The position numbers were made by a program, and so were the translations under genes. A DNA stretch of 64,000 nt from JACMOY01 sp038322575 (GTDB taxonomy: Bacteria > Actinomycetota > Actinomycetes > Actinomycetales > Angustibacteraceae), in NCBI GenBank assembly GCA_038322575.1, contig JBBQGB010000003.1:1-64000 (forward strand), in the 5' to 3' direction. The notes under the pieces were generated by a model. That model had not been told where the DNA came from. It worked only from the letters and a program-made list of their open reading frames with translations, and made no database searches. Positions 1 through 7,672 of the stretch are shown here, piece after piece (position 1 is the first letter of the stretch; each line of letters begins with the position of its first letter).

Positions 1-3
1 AGA

Positions 4-121
4 GTTACGGCGGTCATAGCATCGGGGAAACGCCCGGACCCATTCCGAACCCGGAAGCTAAGCCCGATAGCGCCGATGGTACTGCGAGGGGGACCTCGTG
101 GGAGAGTAGGACGCCGCCGGA
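4..121 (+). rRNA. rrf: 5S ribosomal RNA
   Basis: The segment has the typical actinobacterial 5S layout. A 5' strand reading TACGGCGGTC pairs with the 3' GCCGCCG terminal stem, and the near-invariant loop CCCATTCCGAACCCGGAAG lies in the middle. The GTGGGAGAGTAGG block precedes the 3' stem. It is the last gene of an rRNA operon; 16S and 23S would lie left of the window. The ends are estimated from the terminal helix and may be off by a few bases. Confidence 0.95.
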
Positions 122-131
122 CACCCTTTCA

Positions 132-170
132 CAGCAGCCGCTACCCCCCACCCGGGGGCCGCGGCTGCTG
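132..170 (+). terminator. hairpin terminator after 5S rRNA
   Basis: CAGCAGCCGC (132-141) and GCGGCTGCTG (161-170) are perfectly complementary and enclose an inner C-run/G-run pairing. It begins 11 bases after the 5S gene. The following CATTTG carries only a short T run, as is common for high-GC terminators. Confidence 0.85.
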
Positions 171-225
171 CATTTGCACGTCCTCATGTCCTCGTGCTGA
201 TTTCGACGCCCGGACCCGCTCGCCC

Positions 226-231
226 TACCCT
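226..231 (+). promoter_or_regulatory. -10 hexamer TACCCT of leaderless leader ORF
   Basis: TACCCT lies 6 bases in front of the ATG at 238, so the predicted transcription start falls on or next to that ATG. The -35 region (TTCGAC near 202) is weak. It fits the leaderless pattern seen at several other genes in this window. Confidence 0.4.
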
Positions 232-237
232 GCTCCC

Positions 238-261
238 ATGACCCCAAGGCTGCCCCGATGA
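238..261 (+). CDS. 7-residue leader peptide, translationally coupled to TPR gene
   Basis: ATG at 238 opens a seven-codon reading frame (MTPRLPR) whose TGA (259-261) overlaps the ATG of the next gene (258-260). With a -10-like TACCCT 6 bases upstream, the ORF would be read leaderlessly and pass ribosomes on through the ATGA overlap. The TPR gene has no obvious Shine-Dalgarno of its own. This is inferred from spacing only; the peptide itself may have no function. Confidence 0.35.
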   Translation: MTPRLPR

Positions 262-1190
262 CCGATCAGCCGCCTCGTCGCAGACCCGGCACACCGCCTC
301 GGTCCGGTGGCCGTCCCGCCTCCACCAACGCACGTGGCGGCAAGGCGACCCGGGCCGGCGCCCCGCGAACGGGGTCGGGGTCCGGGATCGCCGACCAGCG
401 GACCGTCCGCCCGATGGGACCCCGGCGCGACGCGCCGGCCGAGCCGGTCGTCCCCCCGGACGTCACCGGCGCCGAGCTGGACCGCTCGGTGAGCGCCGAG
501 CTGCGGTCGCTGTCCAAGGCCAACGCCGAGATGGTCGGACGCCATCTGGTGATGATCGCCCGGTTGCTCACCGACGACCCGCAGACGGCGTACGCCCACG
601 CGATGGCCGCCCAGCGGCGCGCCGGGCGGATCGCCGCGGTCCGCGAGGCCGTGGGGGTCGCCGCCTACCACGCGGGCCTGTGGGCCGAGGCGCTGTCCGA
701 GCTGCGGGCCGCGCGTCGGATGAGCGGGTCCTCGCACCTGCTGGCGCTGATGGCCGACGCCGAGCGGGGCCTGGGCCGGCCCGAGCGCGCCCTGGAGCTG
801 GCCGCCTCGGACGAGGCGAAAGGGCTGGCGACCGCCGAGCGGGTCGAGCTGGCGCTGGTCGTGTCCGGGGCCCGCCGCGACCTCGGTCAGCCGGAGGCTG
901 CCGTGCTCGCCCTGCAGCTGCCCGAGCTCACTGCGTCGCAGACCCACGCGTTCACCCCGCGGCTGCGCTACGGCTACGCCGAGGCGCTGCTGGCCGCGGG
1001 GCGCGAGGACGAGGCGCTGCGCTGGTTCGCCCTGGCCGCCGAGACCGACCACGACGGGGTCACCGACGCGGACGAGCGCGTGTCCGAGCTCACCGGGCTG
1101 CAGATCGTCGACCTGCTCGAGGATGACGACGACACCGACGGCGGCAACGGCGACAGCGACGGCGACGAGGACCTCCCGCGCCCGCAGTGA
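258..1190 (+). CDS. TPR-repeat protein with disordered N-terminus
   Basis: 310 residues. The first 75 or so are rich in Pro, Arg and Gly and look disordered. Residues of about 85-280 form Ala/Leu-rich helical pairs of the tetratricopeptide type (for example the blocks around AHAMAAQRRAGRIAAVREA and YAEALLAAGREDEALRWFA). The last 20 or so form an acidic Asp/Gly tail. No catalytic motif is visible. TPR proteins at this place, upstream of a HAD phosphatase and tlyA, are conserved in actinomycetes but their role is unknown; scaffolding of a protein complex is the usual inference. The ATG at 258 is chosen because it overlaps the stop of a tiny leader ORF. Confidence 0.8.
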   Translation: MTDQPPRRRPGTPPRSGGRPASTNARGGKATRAGAPRTGSGSGIADQRTVRPMGPRRDAPAEPVVPPDVTGAELDRSVSAELRSLSKANAEMVGRHLVMIARLLTDDPQTAYAHAMAAQRRAGRIAAVREAVGVAAYHAGLWAEALSELRAARRMSGSSHLLALMADAERGLGRPERALELAASDEAKGLATAERVELALVVSGARRDLGQPEAAVLALQLPELTASQTHAFTPRLRYGYAEALLAAGREDEALRWFALAAETDHDGVTDADERVSELTGLQIVDLLEDDDDTDGGNGDSDGDEDLPRPQ

Positions 1191-1327
1191 CGCCTCCGCG
1201 TCCACAGATCGCCCGCTCGTCCCACCGTCCACAGGTCGGGTGCCACACCTGGAGTCGCCTGGCTCCCGGTCGCACCCTGGAGCAGGCCCGCTGACCGGGG
1301 GCCGTCCGCGGGTGGAGGGAGTGGCAG

Positions 1328-1696
1328 GTGGCGGGGACACGGGTGGCGGGGACGCAGGTGGCGGCCGAGCAGCCGCTGAACGAGGTGCGACTACGCGGTC
1401 GCTTCACCGGCGCCGTCGAGCGGGAGCTGCCCAGCGGGGACCTGCTGGTCACCGCCCGCCTGGTGGTCCCGCGCGCCGACGGCGCCGCAGCCGGGGCGAG
1501 CGCAGCGACCGGGGTCGACACGATCGACTGCGCCCTGTGGGCGGCGCAGCTGCGCCGCCGGGCCCTGAACGTGCCCGAGGGCACGGTGGTCGAGGTCGAG
1601 GGTGTCCTTCGCCGGCGGTTCTGGCGCGGTGCTGCCGGCCCGACCAGCCGCTACGAGGTGGAGGTGGTCGCGCTGCGCCGGCTCACCCGAAGGTAG
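1328..1696 (+). CDS. single-stranded-DNA-binding-protein-like OB-fold protein
   Basis: 122 residues. From about residue 18 the pattern N-E-V-x-L-x-G-R-x-T, then alternating beta strands and the block CALWAAQLRRRALNVPEG followed by VEVEGVLRRRFWR, matches the SSB-type OB fold (strand 1, central strands, 'G..V.V.G.L....W'). It lacks the acidic C-terminal DDIPF tip of housekeeping SSB, so it is probably an accessory SSB-like protein rather than the replication SSB. The GTG start at 1328 is the longest sensible one; GTG 1358 is an alternative. It lies between two TPR genes. Confidence 0.7.
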   Translation: MAGTRVAGTQVAAEQPLNEVRLRGRFTGAVERELPSGDLLVTARLVVPRADGAAAGASAATGVDTIDCALWAAQLRRRALNVPEGTVVEVEGVLRRRFWRGAAGPTSRYEVEVVALRRLTRR

Positions 1697-1744
1697 CGTG
1701 GACGTCGGTGCAGCGGACCGACGGGCGAAGGGTGGGATGCCGGC

Positions 1745-2197
1745 GTGAGCTCGCAGGCGGCGGGATGGGACGAACCCGGTCACGGCGTGCCCGACGGGGG
1801 ACCGTTCGAGTGGCTGCGTCGTGGGTTGGACCTGCTCGAGCGCGGTGACGCCGGCGCGGCTGCCGTGCTGCTCGAGCACGCCGCTGCCCGCGAGCCCGAC
1901 TCGAGCAGTGTCTGCGAGGCGCTGGCCCGGGCGTACTACGACTCGGGACGGTTCGAGCGGGCGGCGACCTGCTTCACCCGGCTGCTCACCCTGGTGCCGA
2001 CCTCGGACTACGGGCACTTCGGCCTGGGGCTGGCCCTGACCCGGCTGGACCGGTTCGAGCTGGCCAGCGAGCACCTGGCGATGGCGGTCGCCATGCGCCC
2101 GGACCGACCCGAGTACGTCGACCGCCTCAAGCAGGCCCGAGCCACGCTGCGGGCCCGTCGCGAGGCCCGCCAGGGCGACGGCGAGGCACCGCGATGA
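1745..2197 (+). CDS. small tetratricopeptide-repeat protein
   Basis: 150 residues beginning at GTG 1745, preceded by a purine-rich GAAGGG. Residues of about 25-130 comprise three helical hairpins with TPR spacing (LERGDAGAAAVLLEHAAAREP, YYDSGRFERAATCFTRLLTL, LTRLDRFELASEHLAMAVAM). The C-terminus is charged. Its stop overlaps the start of the HAD gene by 4 bases (ATGA), so the two are translationally coupled. The family is commonly found beside HAD-IIA hydrolases in actinomycetes; its partner is unknown. Confidence 0.8.
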   Translation: MSSQAAGWDEPGHGVPDGGPFEWLRRGLDLLERGDAGAAAVLLEHAAAREPDSSSVCEALARAYYDSGRFERAATCFTRLLTLVPTSDYGHFGLGLALTRLDRFELASEHLAMAVAMRPDRPEYVDRLKQARATLRARREARQGDGEAPR

Positions 2198-3297
2198 CCC
2201 TGCCCGTCCCCGACCTGCCGGCGTCGACCCGTGGGGCGGGCTGGCCGACGTCCCGGCGCCCGCTGCACGAGCAGCACGACGTGCTGCTGCTCGACCTGGA
2301 CGGGGTCGTCTACGTGGGCGACGCGGTCGTCCCGCGGGCCGCGCCGGCCCTGGAAGCGGCCGTCGCGGCGGGGGCTCGCCTCGCCTTCGTCACCAACAAC
2401 GCCTCGCGCACCCCGGACACGGTGGCCGAGCACCTGACCCGGATCGGGGTCGCTGCCGACGTCGACGACGTGGTGACCAGCGCCCAGGCCGCAGCCACCG
2501 TGCTCGCCGGCCGCCTGACGGTCGGGTCCCGCGTGCTCGTGGTGGGCGGCGAGGGCCTGCGGGCGGCGCTGACCGCCGTCGGCCTGACACCGGTCACCTC
2601 GGCGGACGACGACCCGGCGGCGGTGGTGCAGGGCTTCTCGCCCGACGTCGGCTGGGCCCAGCTCGTCGAGGGCTGCATCGCCGTCCGGGCGGGGGTGCCG
2701 TGGGTCGCCAGCAACCTCGACCTGAGCATCCCCACCCCCCGCGGCCCGGCGCCGGGCAACGGGGCCCTGGTGCAGGTGGTGCAGCAGGCGACCGGGGCGA
2801 CGCCGACCGTCACCGGCAAGCCCTGGCGCCCGATCATGGACGAGGCCGTGCGCCGCACCGGCGCTCGGCGTCCGCTGGTCGTGGGCGACCGGCTGGACAC
2901 CGACATCGCCGGGGCCGCCGCCGCCGAGCTGCCCAGCCTGCTGGTGCTGACCGGGGTCAGCGCGGTCCGCGACCTGCTCGCGGCACCTGCCGGTCTGCGG
3001 CCGACGCTGGTCGCCGCCGACCTGGACGGGCTCGCTGCCTCGCACCCGGGGTGTGACCTCGATGGCGACGGGTGGTGGCGCTGCGGCGGGTGCGCCGCCC
3101 GGGTGGTCGACGGCCAGGTCGAGCTCACCCCGCCGTCCCCGGCCGCCGGGGGCGCGGACGCGGCGCTCGAGGCGCTGCGCGCGGTGTGCTCGGCGGTCTG
3201 GGCGGACGCGCACGACCAGGGCGCACCCGCGCGCCTGGTCGATGGGGCGGCACGTGCGCTCTCGGCCTGGACGGCGCCGCAGGGGTGGGACCGGTAG
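2194..3297 (+). CDS. HAD-IIA family phosphatase with C-terminal extension
   Basis: 367 residues. HAD motif I is DLDGVVYVG (about residue 34), motif II is the TNN of TNNAS (about 67), motif III is the Lys of TGKP (about 207) and motif IV is VGDRLDTDIAGA (about 229). The C2-type cap between them places it with NagD/p-nitrophenylphosphatase-like sugar-phosphate phosphatases. About 100 residues follow the core and include a CDLDGDGWWRCGGCAARV segment with a possible metal-binding CxxC. The substrate is unknown. It is coupled by a 4-base overlap to the upstream TPR gene. Confidence 0.85.
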   Translation: MTLPVPDLPASTRGAGWPTSRRPLHEQHDVLLLDLDGVVYVGDAVVPRAAPALEAAVAAGARLAFVTNNASRTPDTVAEHLTRIGVAADVDDVVTSAQAAATVLAGRLTVGSRVLVVGGEGLRAALTAVGLTPVTSADDDPAAVVQGFSPDVGWAQLVEGCIAVRAGVPWVASNLDLSIPTPRGPAPGNGALVQVVQQATGATPTVTGKPWRPIMDEAVRRTGARRPLVVGDRLDTDIAGAAAAELPSLLVLTGVSAVRDLLAAPAGLRPTLVAADLDGLAASHPGCDLDGDGWWRCGGCAARVVDGQVELTPPSPAAGGADAALEALRAVCSAVWADAHDQGAPARLVDGAARALSAWTAPQGWDR

Positions 3298-3344
3298 CGT
3301 GGCCGCAGGCTCGCCGTCCCGGGCGACCGCCGAGGAGGTCAGTC

Positions 3345-3947
3345 GTGATCGAGGTTCTCAAGGCCTACCTGCAGGTCGCCAGCGGTGTCGGTGACCTGAC
3401 CCGCCAGCGCGCCCTCGAGGCCGCCCGCCAGGCGCTGGCCGCCACTCCCGCCGCGGCCGTGCTGCCGGTGGCCTCAGCCGGGGTCGACGGTCTGACCGCC
3501 CAGGCGTCCGCCCTGGCCGACGAGCTGCTGGCCGCCGGTCGGGCCAACCGCGAGATGCTGAGCCACCTGGTGCGGGCCGAGGTCGAGACCGTCGTGGCCC
3601 GCCTCGGCCTGGACGGCAGGTCCGACCTGGAGGCCGAGCTGGCCGCCAGCCGGGCCAGGGTGCGTGAGCTCGAGCGCAGCCTCGCCGCGGCCACCCCCGA
3701 GCGGGCGACGGTGAAGCGGGCGACGGTGAAGCGGGCGACGGCGAAGCAGGCCACGGCGAAGCAGGCCACGACGAAGCGGGCGACGGCGAAGCAGGCCACG
3801 ACGAGTCCGGCCGCTGCCACCAAGGCGACCGCGAAGCGGGCGACCACCAAGCGGGCGACCGCCAGGACCGCCAAGACCACGCCGCGCACGGCTGCGGCCA
3901 AGCGCACCACGACCAGGTCGTCCGCGTCCAAGGCCACCTCGGCATGA
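3345..3947 (+). CDS. coiled-coil protein with histone-H1-like Lys/Ala/Thr repeat tail
   Basis: 200 residues from GTG 3345, with a good ribosome site GAGGAGG 6-7 bases upstream. Residues 1-118 are Ala/Leu-rich helices with heptad character (ELAASRARVRELERSL). From residue 119 to the end the protein is a basic tail of ATVKR, ATAKQ and ATTKR pentads, encoded by seven near-perfect 15-bp direct repeats. Such tails resemble histone H1 and the C-terminus of mycobacterial HupB and usually bind DNA non-specifically. I infer a nucleoid- or DNA-associated role; the N-terminal domain is not recognised. Its TGA overlaps the start of the next small gene. Confidence 0.75.
   Translation: MIEVLKAYLQVASGVGDLTRQRALEAARQALAATPAAAVLPVASAGVDGLTAQASALADELLAAGRANREMLSHLVRAEVETVVARLGLDGRSDLEAELAASRARVRELERSLAAATPERATVKRATVKRATAKQATAKQATTKRATAKQATTSPAAATKATAKRATTKRATARTAKTTPRTAAAKRTTTRSSASKATSA
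3701..3805 (+). repeat. seven tandem 15-bp repeats in basic tail
   Basis: The unit GCGGGCGACGGTGAA recurs every 15 bases with T/C and G/A variants, giving A-T-(V/A/T)-K-(R/Q). Degenerate copies continue to about 3860. In-frame repeats of this type expand and contract easily, so tail length is expected to vary between strains. Confidence 0.85.
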
Positions 3948-4105
3948 GCGAGCAGCCCACGCCGCCGCCCACCGGCGACGAGGCGGTCGACGCCGCCCTG
4001 GCCGAGCTGACCGAGGCCACCACCGCTCCGGTCGCCGAGCAGGTCGAGGCGTACGTCGGTGCCCACCGCAGCCTGCAGGACCGCCTCGCCGACCTCGATG
4101 GCTGA
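3944..4105 (+). CDS. 53-residue acidic conserved small protein
   Basis: ATG 3944 overlaps the TGA of the preceding gene, and the TGA at 4103-4105 lies inside the first codons of tlyA (start 4098). The product is short and acidic (MSEQPTPPPTGDEAVDAALA, ending HRSLQDRLADLDG) with two predicted amphipathic helices and no catalytic motif. Tight overlaps on both sides argue for a real, co-translated gene. Small proteins of this kind often sit just before tlyA in actinomycetes; the function is unknown. Confidence 0.75.
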   Translation: MSEQPTPPPTGDEAVDAALAELTEATTAPVAEQVEAYVGAHRSLQDRLADLDG

Positions 4106-4955
4106 CCCGTCGACCCCCTCCCTGCCTGGGTCCGCGAACCGCCTGGACGTCGAGCTGGTGCGCCGCGGGCTGGCCCGGGCCCGCGGTCAGGCCGAGGAGC
4201 TGGTGCGTGCCGGGCGGGTGCAGGTCGACGGCCGGCCCGCGGGCAAGGTCTCGCAGAAGGTCTCGGCCCGCAGCGACGTCGTGGTGGCCGCCGGTGAGCG
4301 GCCGGACTACGTCGGCCGGGGTGCGCTGAAGCTGTCCGGGTTCCTCGAGGACCTGGCCGCCGCGGGCGCGGCGCCCGCGGTGGCCGGCCGTCGCTGCCTG
4401 GACGCCGGTGCCAGCACCGGTGGCTTCACCCAGGTGCTGCTCGAGCACGGGGCGGCGCACGTGGTGGCGGTCGACGTCGGGCACGACCAGCTGGCCGCCC
4501 CGCTGCGGGCGGACCCGCGGGTGCAGGACCGGCAGGGTGTCACCGTCCGCGGCCTGGCGCCGGAACAGGTCGGGGGCCAGGTCGAGCTGCTCGTGGCCGA
4601 CCTGTCCTTCATCTCCGTCACCGTCGTGCTCGCCGACCTCGTGGCTCTGGTCCGCCGCGGCGGCGACCTGCTCGTGCTCGTCAAGCCGCAGTTCGAGGTC
4701 GGGCGCGAGCGCCTGGGCGCCGGAGGGGTCGTGCGCGACGTCCCCCGGCGGGTCGACGCGGTGCTGTCGGTGGTGCGGGCCGCCGTCGCCGACCACGGGT
4801 TGGCGGTGCACGCCGTCCGCGCCAGCCGCTGGCCCGGCCCGAGCGGGAACGTCGAGTACTTCGTCTGGCTCACCCGACCCGCGCAGGACGCGGCGCCGGC
4901 TGCGGCGGACCTCGAGCGGATGGTCCGGCAGGCCGTCGAGCAGGGACCGCAGTGA
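4098..4955 (+). CDS. tlyA: TlyA-type 16S/23S rRNA 2'-O-methyltransferase
   Basis: 285 residues. An N-terminal S4 RNA-binding domain (about 12-75, RLDVELVRRGLARARGQAEE) is followed by an RrmJ/FtsJ-like Rossmann fold with SAM motif LDAGASTGGFTQVLLEHGA (about 98), a central LVADLSFISVT and LVKPQFEVGRERL. These fit the K-D-K-E catalytic arrangement. The family methylates 16S and 23S rRNA 2'-hydroxyls and its loss gives capreomycin resistance in mycobacteria. ATG 4098 is chosen over an upstream GTG because it begins MADPSTPS directly before the S4 domain and overlaps the preceding small gene. Confidence 0.93.
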   Translation: MADPSTPSLPGSANRLDVELVRRGLARARGQAEELVRAGRVQVDGRPAGKVSQKVSARSDVVVAAGERPDYVGRGALKLSGFLEDLAAAGAAPAVAGRRCLDAGASTGGFTQVLLEHGAAHVVAVDVGHDQLAAPLRADPRVQDRQGVTVRGLAPEQVGGQVELLVADLSFISVTVVLADLVALVRRGGDLLVLVKPQFEVGRERLGAGGVVRDVPRRVDAVLSVVRAAVADHGLAVHAVRASRWPGPSGNVEYFVWLTRPAQDAAPAAADLERMVRQAVEQGPQ

Positions 4956-4968
4956 TCGGTCGGACGCC

Positions 4969-5865
4969 GTGACCCGCCGGGTGCTGCTCTGCACGCACAC
5001 CGGGCGTCCCGAGGCGGTCGCCGCGGCGCGCGAGATGCTCAGCCGGCTGATGGACGCCGGACTGCGGGTCTCGGTGCTGGCCGACGAGGCCGCCGAGCTG
5101 ACCAGCGACGGCGTCGACGTCGCGGACGTGGCCGACCCGGTCGAGGGGTGCGAGCTGGTCGTCGTCCTCGGTGGGGACGGCACGATCCTGCGCGGCGCCG
5201 AGCTGGTGCGCGGCACCCAGGTGCCGCTGCTGGGCGTCAACCTCGGGCACGTCGGGTTCCTGGCCGAGAGCGAGCGCGACGACCTCGCGGCCACCTCGCA
5301 GCGCGTGGTCGACATGGACTACGAGGTCGAGGAGCGGATGACGCTGGACGTGACCGTGCTGGTGGACGGCGAGGTCGTGGCCCGGTCGTGGGCGCTGAAC
5401 GAGGCCAGCGTCGAGAAGGCCACCAGCGAGCGGATGCTGCAGCTGGTGATCGAGGTGGACGGCCGGCCGCTGAGCCACCTGGGCTGCGACGGCGTCGTGC
5501 TCGCCACCCCCACCGGGTCGACCGCCTACGCGTTCTCCGCCGGGGGCCCGGTCGTCTGGCCGCAGGTCGAGGCCCTGCTGCTGGTGCCCAACGCCGCCCA
5601 CGCGCTGTTCGCCCGCCCGCTCGTGGTGGCGCCGACGTCCACCCTGGCGGTCGAGGTGCTCGCCCTCGGGCCGAACAGCGCGGTGATGTGGTGCGACGGG
5701 CGGCGCAAGTTCGAGCTCGGCCCCGGCTCGCGGGTCGAGGCCACCCGCGGGGTGCTGCCGGTGCGGCTGGCCCGGCTGGTGCGCGGGCCGTTCACCGACC
5801 GGCTGGTGGCCAAGTTCCGGCTGCCGGTGCACGGGTGGCGCGGCCACGGGCCCACCGGCTCCTAG
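4969..5865 (+). CDS. nadK: NAD kinase
   Basis: 298 residues from GTG 4969. The ATP/NAD-binding motif GGDGT is at about 68-72, followed by NLGHVGFLAE, NEASVEK and TPTGSTAYAFSAGGP (about 180), all diagnostic for ATP-NAD kinases. It phosphorylates NAD to NADP in the cytosol. It lies 13 bases after tlyA and 10 bases before recN, the usual actinobacterial order tlyA-nadK-recN. Confidence 0.96.
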   Translation: MTRRVLLCTHTGRPEAVAAAREMLSRLMDAGLRVSVLADEAAELTSDGVDVADVADPVEGCELVVVLGGDGTILRGAELVRGTQVPLLGVNLGHVGFLAESERDDLAATSQRVVDMDYEVEERMTLDVTVLVDGEVVARSWALNEASVEKATSERMLQLVIEVDGRPLSHLGCDGVVLATPTGSTAYAFSAGGPVVWPQVEALLLVPNAAHALFARPLVVAPTSTLAVEVLALGPNSAVMWCDGRRKFELGPGSRVEATRGVLPVRLARLVRGPFTDRLVAKFRLPVHGWRGHGPTGS

Positions 5866-5868
5866 GCT
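5863..5868 (+). promoter_or_regulatory. -10 hexamer TAGGCT for leaderless recN
   Basis: TAGGCT overlaps the TAG stop of nadK and lies 7 bases in front of the GTG start of recN, so the predicted transcript would begin at the start codon. No Shine-Dalgarno precedes recN. No clear -35 is seen. Confidence 0.5.
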
Positions 5869-5875
5869 GGGCTCC

Positions 5876-7666
5876 GTGCTGGAGCAGATGCGGATCCGTG
5901 GGCTGGGCGTGATCACCGACGCCGTGCTCGACCTGCACCCCGGGTTCACGGTCGTCACCGGCGAGACCGGGGCCGGCAAGACCATGGTCGTCACCGGCCT
6001 CGGCCTGCTGCTCGGCGCCCGGGCGGACGCCGGGTCGGTGCGCAGCGGCGCCGCCTCGGCGCTGGTCGAGGGACGCGTGGTCCTCGCGGCCGACAGCCCC
6101 GTGACCGCGATGGCGCAGGACGCCGGCGCCGAGCTCGACGAGGACGTGCTGCTGCTGGCGCGCACCGTCACCGCCGCGGGTCGCTCCCGCGCCCACGCCG
6201 GTGGCCGCGCGGTGCCGGTCGCCGTCCTGGCCGAGCTGGCCGCCGAGCTCGTCACGGTGCACGGCCAGTCCGACCAGCTGCGGCTGCTGCAGCCCGCGCG
6301 GCAGCGGGCCGCGCTGGACCGGTTCGCCGACCACGACCACCTGCTCGTCGCCGTCGCAGCAGCGCACGCAGCCCTCACCGGCGTCGAGAGCGAGCTGCAC
6401 GAGGTGGTGACCCGGGGCCGCGAGCGGGCCCAGGAGGCCGACCTGCTGCGGCACGGCCTGGAGGAGATCGAGGCGGTCGACCCGCAGCCGGGCGAGGACC
6501 ACGTCCTGCGCGACGAGGACACCCGGTTGGGACACGCCGACGCCCTGCGCGCCGCCGCCGAGGTGGCGCACGCCGCCGTCCAGGGGGGTGGTCCGGACGA
6601 GGACGCCGACGCGATCACGCTGGTCGCCGCTGCCCGGCACGCGCTGGACCCGGTGCGCGGCCACGACAGCGGCCTGGCCGGCCTGGACGACCGGCTCGCC
6701 GAGGTCGGGTACCTGCTGGCCGACGTCGCCGCCGACCTCGCGTCGTACGCCGCGGGGATCGAGGGTGACCCGGCGCGCCTCGCGGTGGTGCAGGAGCGTC
6801 GTGCGGTGCTGACGGCGCTGGCCCGCAAGTACGGCGAGGACGCCGACGCCGTGCTGGACTGGGGCCGGCGGGCCTCGCTGCGGCTGCTCGAGCTGGACGA
6901 CGACCAGGGCCGGATCGAGCAGCTGAGCCGCGCCCGCGAGCACGGCCGGGCCGCGCTCGCCCGGGCTGCCGCCGAGCTCGGGGACTCGCGGTCGGCCGCA
7001 GCCGGGCGCCTGGGTGACCTCGTCGGCGCCGAGCTCGCCCAGCTCGCGATGCCGCACGCCCGGCTGGTGGTCCAGGTGACCCGGCGCGACGACCCGGCCG
7101 GGCTCTCGGTGCCGTTCGCCGACGGTGAGCGCACCGTCGCGGTCGGCGTCGACGGGGCGGACGACGTCGAGCTGCTGCTGGCGCCGCACGCCGGGGCGCC
7201 GCTGCGCCCGGTGTCGCGCGGCGCCAGCGGCGGTGAGCTCTCGCGCGTCATGCTCGGGCTGGAGGTGGTCCTGGCCGGGGCCGACCCGGTGCCCACGTTC
7301 GTGTTCGACGAGGTCGACGCCGGGGTCGGCGGCCGGGCTGCGGTCGAGATCGGACGTCGGCTGGCGCGGCTGGCGCGAGGGTCGCAGGTCGTGGTGGTGA
7401 CCCACCTGCCGCAGGTGGCGGCGTACGCCGACCAGCACCTGCTGGTCGAGAAGACCGACGACGGTGCGGTGACCGAGAGCGGGGTCAGCGTGCTGGACGA
7501 GGAGCAGCGGGTGCGCGAGCTGGCCCGGATGCTCGCCGGCCAGGAGGACTCCGCCAGCGCGCAAGCGCACGCCGTCGAGCTGCTCGAGACCGCCCGGGCG
7601 GACCTCGCGCCGCCACCCGCTGCCGCCGCGCGTGCCACGGGACGCTCACGTCGCGTGGCACGATGA
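5876..7666 (+). CDS. recN: DNA repair protein RecN
   Basis: 596 residues. Walker A is GETGAGKT at residues 29-36. The SMC-like signature RGASGGELSRVMLGLE lies at about 450 and the Walker B segment TFVFDEVDAGVGG at about 476, followed by the H-loop VVVTHLPQVA. The middle is a charged coiled-coil arm (about 150-360). RecN is an SMC-family cohesin-like ATPase that gathers DNA ends in double-strand-break repair. No LexA box is visible upstream, so SOS control is not evident here. Confidence 0.96.
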   Translation: MLEQMRIRGLGVITDAVLDLHPGFTVVTGETGAGKTMVVTGLGLLLGARADAGSVRSGAASALVEGRVVLAADSPVTAMAQDAGAELDEDVLLLARTVTAAGRSRAHAGGRAVPVAVLAELAAELVTVHGQSDQLRLLQPARQRAALDRFADHDHLLVAVAAAHAALTGVESELHEVVTRGRERAQEADLLRHGLEEIEAVDPQPGEDHVLRDEDTRLGHADALRAAAEVAHAAVQGGGPDEDADAITLVAAARHALDPVRGHDSGLAGLDDRLAEVGYLLADVAADLASYAAGIEGDPARLAVVQERRAVLTALARKYGEDADAVLDWGRRASLRLLELDDDQGRIEQLSRAREHGRAALARAAAELGDSRSAAAGRLGDLVGAELAQLAMPHARLVVQVTRRDDPAGLSVPFADGERTVAVGVDGADDVELLLAPHAGAPLRPVSRGASGGELSRVMLGLEVVLAGADPVPTFVFDEVDAGVGGRAAVEIGRRLARLARGSQVVVVTHLPQVAAYADQHLLVEKTDDGAVTESGVSVLDEEQRVRELARMLAGQEDSASAQAHAVELLETARADLAPPPAAAARATGRSRRVAR

Positions 7667-7672
7667 GCGGCG

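Noticed and set aside
3701..3805. CRISPR array
   Set aside because: The 15-bp repeats are contiguous without spacers and encode a regular peptide repeat in frame.
5840..5876. LexA box upstream of recN
   Set aside because: No CGAAC-N4-GTTCG-like sequence is present; the region is the coding end of nadK.
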